From positions 13,070,390 to 13,134,389 of the forward strand of contig JACBWW010000015.1 of the NCBI GenBank assembly GCA_020086605.1: a DNA stretch of 64,000 nucleotides, in the 5' to 3' direction. This document shows positions 28,301 to 37,300 of this stretch, one piece after another. The notes under the pieces were generated by a model that did no database searches, had not been told where the DNA came from, and saw only the letters and a program-made list of their open reading frames with translations. Position 1 is the first letter of the stretch; the number at the start of each line of letters is the position of its first letter. The stretch comes from Lanius collurio. Taxonomy: Eukaryota; Chordata; Aves; Passeriformes; Laniidae. The position numbers and the translations under genes are program-made.

Positions 28301-31300
28301 TCTAATGAGACTATTTATGTTACATATTTCAGTTTCCTGTTGATATCTATTAGCTGGGTGCAAGCCAGACAGCACTGAGAACAGCACTAAAGCTGCCCAT
28401 TTGTCCTATAGATTCTTGCATAGTTACCACATTTAGAGATAGAAATATAGTCTTGTTTAATCAATGACAACACTTATTGATAGAAGTGTGATTATTCACG
28501 ATAGGAACAATGACAGCTCCTGGATTTTAGTTTATTAATAACTCTGCAGCCATTCCCGCTCTGGGAACATTCTTTATAAATCTATAATCCCACAGTGAAA
28601 ACACTCAAATCAAATCCAAGAAATAAGGATATGTTCTCATTTTTAATTGGTAGCTAGTTCAAATTTTATACTCAATAGTGTGATAAAGATGCTTTTCAAA
28701 TTGTTCCATCTAGAATGTGTCTTGCATTAAGTATTAATTTTTTCCTGTTGTCAAGAAACTCTGAATAAATATGGTGAAGTGGACATGACAATTTTTCTTT
28801 ATGGGTCATGCCATAGTTGGAATTAGAAAACAAATCATGCCTTGAAGAGAAAATATTACTATGCAGATTCAGTAACAGACCCATTTAAGTACTGCAATCT
28901 CCACAAAAAGTATTATTTCTGTGTATGTGTCAGTAGAAATTACTTTTTTTTTTCATCTGGTTGTGGTATCAGTTAAAATATTTGCAAGTTTTCCTATCCT
29001 GTGGGACCTCAAAGTTTCGAACATCCAATAAGAATTCTTATGAATAAGAAAAACTTGTAGAAAACCACATCCAAAAAGATTGACAGAGTATGTGGGGTTT
29101 TTTTAGTATCAGGCTGATTTGATAATAATGTCCTCAAAATACTTTGTTTTACCTTAATACATAGGACACTTAATTTGGAGGGGTTTTTTTCAGTTTTTCA
29201 CTGAATTGAAAACATCAGTTCTGATTTTCAGTACTTTAAGTAGCATAATACATTTTATTTGTAACTAGTACTTCAAAAGAACACCTGGAATAAATCCTTC
29301 AAAAGAAGGATGTTTACTGATGATAAAATGTTGACCATGGGAGCATAATGATTCTCATATCTCTAACTGATTTATTTCAGTATTTATGTTCAAATTCTAG
29401 ACTTTCAGATTGACAGTTTGTTCAGAGAATCTGTAGCTTCATGTTCCTTCTCTCTTAAACAAATTATTAATCTGTACATTGTGAGGTGAAAAGTGAATAG
29501 CAAAAGAAGCTTTCAAAACTATTTTCCTATTTGAAGTCAAAATGTTACCATTGGTTCTTTCCAATTTTCTAGGAGTTGTTTATATATATAAATTGAACAT
29601 TTTCATCCCCAGAAGTTGTAAGTCCCTTATAACAGGAGTTATAATGAAAGTGTTGACAGAACCTTAAATTTAATGCCTTGGCTAAGATGTTTTTATGAGA
29701 GGGTTTTTTTCCTGAAACCTTAGAAAGTGATTATTTTTAGTAAAATATTTCCATATGTATACCTTACTAATATTCATTCTAGAAAAAAATTCACTTTCTA
29801 TATGGAATTATGCATGGTCACTGATTGAATACTAGCCTGCATTTCAAGTTATGTCCTTTGTCGGATCAGAAACCACAAGGATACCCAGAGCAGAGCTGGT
29901 GTGGTTAAGGAATGGAAATGCTGCAGGCCACAGCTTGAGTTACAGCCTTGGTATTCCATTCTGTCATGTGAACATTTGGGAAGTGACATCTATTTGACAC
30001 TTTTTAACTGTTTCTTAGAAGAAAGAGGGAAAAATAAAATGTTTAGAAGATCTTCAGGGAGGCCAAAAAACCATGGTGCAACATGAAAACAGTTGTTGGT
30101 ACATAAAACATTTAATTGAGATGCTCAGCTTTGTCCTGTATATCCTTTAGCATAGCTCAATGTTTCCTTTTTTTGCCTTTTTAATTTCAAGAACACCTGT
30201 TGAGTTAATTTTGAATTCCCTTCTGGAATCTTCCCTACTGGGAAGTGGTGAAGTCTTCCAAATAATCTTTGCTTACACTTGCTTTTTTATAGTTCAGAAG
30301 CCTCTTTCCACAAAGAGTAAATCTCCTTTTTTCCATGTTTATCATGTTACTGCTTGCCATTTTCTTTGCTACATTGTTTGTGGAAATCAGAAAGTTGTGT
30401 ACAGAATTAACTACCCACCCGTATGTAGGTGTGAAATAGAAGTGTACAGTCAAAACTCTTCTAATCTGACAGGAGGATTCTGGTCCCACTAAAATCAGTG
30501 TGGGCAAACTAAAACCAGTGGGAACTTTGCCACTGTCAAATGGTGCTTGTATTCAGGGTTTTCACTTCATCACTTGCATTTATAATGCAGTAGTAGGGCT
30601 ACTCTGTGTCTGCAAGTGTTCTGGCTGAATACGATTTTGGATGTTTTTGTAGTCTCCCATTATCACATCCCTTTTGTCCCTTTATAAACAGTGAAGAGAG
30701 TCAGGTTCCTCCAAATGATAATTTAGTACTTAGGTTTTAATTCCTGCTCTGAATTACAAATGGGAGAACTGTGTCTTATCTGAAAGAATTGTTTAACCAC
30801 TTATATTTGGTATGAAAATGGGTGAAATGAATACAGAGGAGCACTTCCCTTTTCTTTGTATGAATGTACCATTTTTTTTGCCATGTAGAATCTCCTGAAC
30901 TTTTTTTCCTGCAAAATCAAAAAATAAAAGTGTGGACAATCAACCTTACAGAAAAAAAGACAGAATTTAAGAGTTGCAAATAGGAAGAGTAATGGCTAAT
31001 CATTTGGGGTTTGAAACTTCTCCTGCTTGTAATGGTGGTGGATAATCCAGTGATCTCTGATCAGAAGTGACAATTAGTGCTTCCTTTAATTGTAGGTTGG
31101 TTGTACAAGCTGCCGATAAAGGAAACCCCAGACTCTCTGCTACAAGTATTGTGAGGATACAAGTGTTAGATGTTAATGACAATGCTCCAGTTGTCCAACC
31201 ACTGGGTGAAGTGGAGGTCCCAGAAAGTAAGTGTGAAAGCTTTGTTAAGGCTAGGAATTGTCAGATGATGATAGTGCTTTTGGTGATTTGTGTAATCAAA

Positions 31301-34300
31301 CAACTGTAATAAAAATTATAGTGGATATTATTAAAGCTGAAATATCAAAGCAAATTGTGATCTGCTTTTATTTTCAGAGGCATTATTTTTAATCTTCAGA
31401 CATTGTGTTTAAGAATAGTTTGGAACAAAACTATAGGCAATTCAGAAAGAGGGAAAAAATCTGCAGAAATACAACTTTAATATGTTCATTTTGGACTCCA
31501 GTATCGTCTCGTTCATATGTCTTCAATTTCTGCTCTTCTCCAGTAAAAATGTTTGGTGTTAAAACCAGCATAGTTGAAATGAGACATTTTGAACTTCATT
31601 GTGATGAAAGAAATACTTTCTATGAATTGGAATGAAGTGTTAAAATGCTCTATAGCTTGATCTAGTTGATGATCATGAAGAGAAGGGTCCAGGACCTCCT
31701 GAGTTCTCATCCCAGCATACATCTTGTGTGTTGTTTGACATTAGCTCAACATCTGCACACCTTGAGTCCTAAACTTGTAATTTTCAAATGCAGGCATCAT
31801 GTCAATGCATTAAGATATACAGCAGAAAATTTATAGACACCAGTACTCCTGTTAACAGACTGTATCAAGACTGTCTTTTCATATATGTTTTAGTCTTTCC
31901 TAAATTTCCCTCCCACTGGTAATGACTAGTACAGAACTCATAGATGCACAGCAGCTGTAAACTACTGGTTACTGAATTAGTTTTTTGTATTCCATTTAAG
32001 AACACTTACTTTGAGAAATGGCACAGCATTGTTGACGCTTCATGCCCCAGGCATGCAACTGAGAAATGGTTTAGCTCCCGTTAGTTCCAGGCTTTGTGAA
32101 ATGATCACTAAAAGGTCAGTCTGCAGTCTCTGGTACTGTCAGTTTGGCCCATGACAAAAGTTGTCTGGATTCAGTTTCTCAATCTCATAGGATTATACCT
32201 TGATCTCTTAATACTTTTGTGCCATGTAGGTCTCTCTGAAGGCCTTGTTTCTCTCTAGTGGCCTTCTCCTCCTTTGGAAAAGCTTCAGAAGTGCATTTGC
32301 TGATTCTGCCCAGATCAGAGGTCTCTGCCTCAGTTAAATATTCTTGTGACATTGTTCAGTAAATTCACATCACCTAAATGCTTGTGGAAAAACACTTAGG
32401 TTCCTGTTGCTGGTGAAGAAACTGTTATGACTACACTGGATCTGGGAAAGTCAAAAGAAAACCCAAATTAAAATTGGGATACAGCACATACCTTTGAAGA
32501 AATCCACTACTTTTCCCATAGCTTTTCTGGATATTGTGATTATTGTGAAGCACAAAATTTAAACACATCAAAAGCTATATAGAAAGATTGCAAATATCCA
32601 AGTTCCAATATTACAAAATAGGGGAAATCTTTAGAAATTGTAACATTATCTTTTAACTGACTTTTCTCAAAATTATTGTTTCAGATGCCTTACCTGGTTT
32701 TATAGTGACTCGAGTGTCAGCAAGTGATGCAGACTCTAGACCAGCACTTCAGTTTGGTTTTATTTATGATAATAGTTCTGGAATGAAATTTGCCATCGAT
32801 CAACACAGTGGTGTAATCATAGTGGTAGAACCATTAGATTTTGAAGAAACTGCTGTATATACGCTGCATATCATAGTTTCAGACTCTGTGCATCAAACAG
32901 AAGCAGAACTCACCATCCTTGTCTTGGACATCAATGATAATCCTCCGGTGTTTACTCAAGATTTTTATCAGGTGGGAACAAGGCAAATGGACAGTCAGCA
33001 TGTGGTATCTTTCCATATATGATGACAAATAGTAGGAGTGCTCATTTATATTTTTCTTGAGCACTGAGAAAGAAAGGTCTCTGCGAACTATTATTGTGCA
33101 GAAACAGAGCAAAACCTCTTCTAGGAAACCAGAGCCCCTTCCTAAGAATTCTGCTGAAAGGACTGAGGAAACTATTCCATTTCAATGTTTGTGGTTTCTG
33201 TCTCCTCTGTGTGTAAATACTAATGGGGCAAGTAAAGATGGGCAAACCAAAGTCTTCTCTGTGACAGTACAGGAGGCAGTGGGCACAACTGAGCATGCAA
33301 GAAATTCTATTTAAACATCAGGAAACACTTTCTTTTTTAAAAAAACCTCTTAACATTGACTAAGTATTGGCACAGGTTGTCCAGAGAGGTTTTGGAATCT
33401 ATGTCTCTGGAGATATTCAAAACTCAGCAGTATGCAGGCATGGGCACCCTGTTTTAGGTGACCCTACTCCGACCAAGGATTGCACAAGGTGACCTCCTTG
33501 GAGGTGCCCAGCAGCCCCAGCCATTCAGCAATCCTGTGAACTGAGCTGTTTGACTTGGTGCTTTTTGTGTGTGGTAGATGTCCCCAGAGCCAAAAATATG
33601 AGGCACCACAGAAGACTTGGATTTAATAATGCTTCATTTATAAGTCTCAGACAGTTTTAGTAAAGAAAGAAGTCTAAACATTTGGCTTAGTAAAGAATTT
33701 TCAACCTCTGAGCATGTGCAGACACAAAAGTACAGTCACTTAGATGTCTCTGGGACAAACTGTAGGCACCTGTGAAACTTTTGGGTGCCAGAGTTGACAG
33801 AATTTGTGTAGATTTCCCACTTCAAATCTTAACTCTATATTCTGGAAAAAAATGCACTCTTCATACTCAAGTGATTTTTAGACCTTAGTTTTCCTCAGCC
33901 CTCATATGTGTCTGATTTTGAAGAGTAGTTTAGGCAAGTATTTGCTTGTGCAAATGCTAGGAATTTTTTTGTAGGTTGGAGTAGACATTATAGGGAGCAT
34001 TATTAATTGATACAAAACAGCATAGCTTTATTTGCTATTTTAATGTAGACAGCTGAGCTTTTCTTTCCACAATCCTGATGTTTTGATGTGTTGCTTGGCA
34101 AGTAAAATACACTGCTTCTTTTTGCTTGATGATATGTATAACTCCCTATCCATCATCCTGTATTTTTACCCTTTTATTGTCCCTCCAATTGTTTTCATAT
34201 TTATGCTCCTGGTACATAGTTTAATATATGTATGTGGTTATTATATACATATAATCTCTCTGTTTAAATTATTTAAACTAACACTTCAAGTTATGATAGA

Positions 34301-37300
34301 GGTGACTGCTATATCATACTGTTCATTTGAAGTTGGATTTATAAGGTGGAAGGAAATTTTGGTCACCAAAGTGCTGTATCTGGACTTGAAACAATGAAAA
34401 TTCTTAAAAATGGAATGGACTTTCCTGGTTTCCTAGAGAAAAAAAATGGAGTATTTTGAAAAGCTAAATTGTAGGAATAATGCAGTGGTGATTAAATGCC
34501 CTAGTGTTGGAATTTTCAGTGTGCATATGTTGGCTTTTTTAGAGGTCAGTCTTACACTACAGACAGAAATTGCAGACTGTATTCCATGTATGGAAATTAA
34601 GGGGTTTTTGAAAGTAAGGGGAAAAGCCTTTAGTTGCAGTCCATAAGTCTACTCTTGAAAAAAGTGATTCATTTATTCTCTGAAGTTACTGTCATAATGA
34701 ACTAGATGGATTTTACTACTGTTTAAAGCTTACTGTGAATTTTGGCCATATTGAAGGCATAGTTTTCAATATCTCAACTCTTTCTGGTTTTGTCCCAGAA
34801 GAAAATGGGTAGGTAAATCTTTTTCCAGAGCTGGGAACTGTGTGAATTTTTCTAATAAGATTAAATAAAGGCAAATGTATTCTTTAATGTCTAAAATCTT
34901 TTATTAAGCTCTATTTTTGCTGTTTATGTCAGGTGAACTTGCCTGAATTCATTTCTATGGATGCCCCTGTTCTGTCACTCTCTGCCATGGATAGGGATTC
35001 TGAATGTAATGGAATGATTTCCTACAAAATCCTCTCTTCCTCTGAGGGATTTTCCATTGATCACAAGAATGGTGAGTCTGTAAGCATGGTTTATTATTTC
35101 AGCTTTTTGAGTATTAATCGAAGAGTTCTGTTGCTTTCTCACTTGTTGCCAATAATTACTTCAGTTCTAGAAATTTGTGGTGGCCAAATTCCATCATGTG
35201 TTTTTGCTAAATCTGCCGTTATCAGTGGGGAACCGATTGTATCAAAGACTGGACTTCTCAGTTTGTCTCTGAGCTGTGCATACCTTTTCTGGTCTAAATG
35301 CAGTATGTGTATTTGACACTGCACCACAGAGGGGAGGTCTTTCCTTCACAGCATTAGCTATGATCTCTTAGAATAATGGAATAGTTTGGACGTGATCTTT
35401 AATGGTCATCTGGTCCAACCCCCTGCAATGAGCAGATACATCTTCAAATAAGTCAGGTTGCTCAGTGTCCTGTCCAATCCGACCTTGAATGTTTCTATGT
35501 TTCTGGGGATGGGGCATCCACCACCTTTCTGGGCAATGTGTTCCAGTGTTTCACCACCCTCATTGAAAAAAAAAAAAAAAAATTCTCATATCTACTCTGA
35601 ATTTACCCTCTTTTGGTTGAATATCATTACCCCTTGTCCTAGCACAAAAGGCCTTACTAAAATATCTGTCCCCATCCTTATAAACCCCCTTTAGAGATAC
35701 AGTAAGAGCTCTCTGGAGCCTTCTCTGAGCTGAATTATCTCAGCCTTTTCTCACGGGAGAGGGGCTCAAGCCCTCTGATCATTTTTATGGCCCTCCTCTG
35801 GATTCGCTCCAACAGGTCCATGTGTTTTCTTTGCTGAGAACTCCAGAGCTGGATGCAGCCCTCCAGGTGGGCTCTAACAAGAGCAGAGGGAGTGAATCAC
35901 GACCCTCTCCCTGCTGCCCACACTGTTTTTGGTGCAGCCCAGGATACAATTGTCTTTCTGGGCTGCAAGTGCGCATTGATGGGTCATGTCCAGTTTTTCA
36001 TATTCTGGCATCCCAAGTCCTTTTACACAGGGCTGCTCTCAATTCCTTCCTCCCCCGGTCTACATTGATATAAAAGGTTTTTCTGACTCATGTGCAGGAC
36101 CTTGCACTCAGCTTTGTTAAACTTAATGAAGTTCTCATGGGCCCTCCTCTTGAGCTTGTCCTAGTCCTCCTGGATGGCATCCCATCCCTCAGACATGTCA
36201 ACTGCAGCATTGAGCTCGGTGTCATCTGCAAACTTGCACTCTATCCCACTGTGTCATTGATGAAGGTATTAAACAGTACTGGTCCCAGTACAGACCCCAA
36301 GGGACACCATTTGTCACTAGTGTCCATGCAGACATTGACCCACTACTCTCCAGATGCAAGAGAGTTATTTCGTTCTGTACAGCCATTACAGCTGAGTCAT
36401 TTTCAAATATGGCTGTTTAGAATCAGCTTTTGGAACCACATTTACTTGCCTGGGAAGTGTGGGCTTTTGTTAATTCTGTTTTATTTTCAGGTACAGTGTT
36501 TGCCACGGAACCGCTTACGCAGCTGAAAAATATTTCCATCATTCATCTCCTGATAGAAGCCACAGATGGTGGCAGTCCCCCTCTGAGTGCAGTTACCTCC
36601 ATAGAGGTGCACATAGAAGATGTAAATAATTATGCACCTCACTTCACAAAGGTTCTGTACAATCTCAGTGTGAGCGAGGATACCTCAGTTGGAGAAAGTA
36701 TCCTCCTGTTCTCAACCGTCGACTATGACTGGGCACGTGGAAACACGTATGTTGAATACTCCATTATTGCTGGCAATGCTGAGAATTTATTCTCTGTAGA
36801 AACAAGTGTTATGGGGTCGGAAACAGCCTACAAACTTGTTGGCAGTCTTGTTTTGAGCAGTGCTCTTGACAGGGAAACGGCTTCTTCTCACCAGTTGGTC
36901 CTCCTTGCCTCTGATCGTGGAACGCCCTCCTTGAATTCAACTGCTACGGTACTAATAACTGTGCTGGATGTTAATGATAATCCCCCAGTATTTGGCAGCC
37001 CAGAGTACCATGTTCATGTCAAAGAAAGCATTCCTATAGGCAGTCACATCACTGAGGTTTCAGCAAAAGACTGTGATGCCGGCACTAATGCAGAGATCAC
37101 TTATGCTATCATCTCTGGGAATGACAGAGGGCATTTTTGTTTGGATGGTAGAACAGGATCTGTAAATTTGACAAAAGCGCTGGATTATGAGGATACCATG
37201 AAATTCACTTTGGTTATCCAAGCCACGGATGGAGGAACTGATATAAAAAATATGGATTTTGCTGTTGTTCTTGTTAGCATCCTAGATGACAATGATTATG

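Noticed and set aside
35822..36526. Several plus-strand open frames before the terminal exon
   Set aside because: They read the reverse complement of the CR1 element and cross into the exon without using the acceptor.
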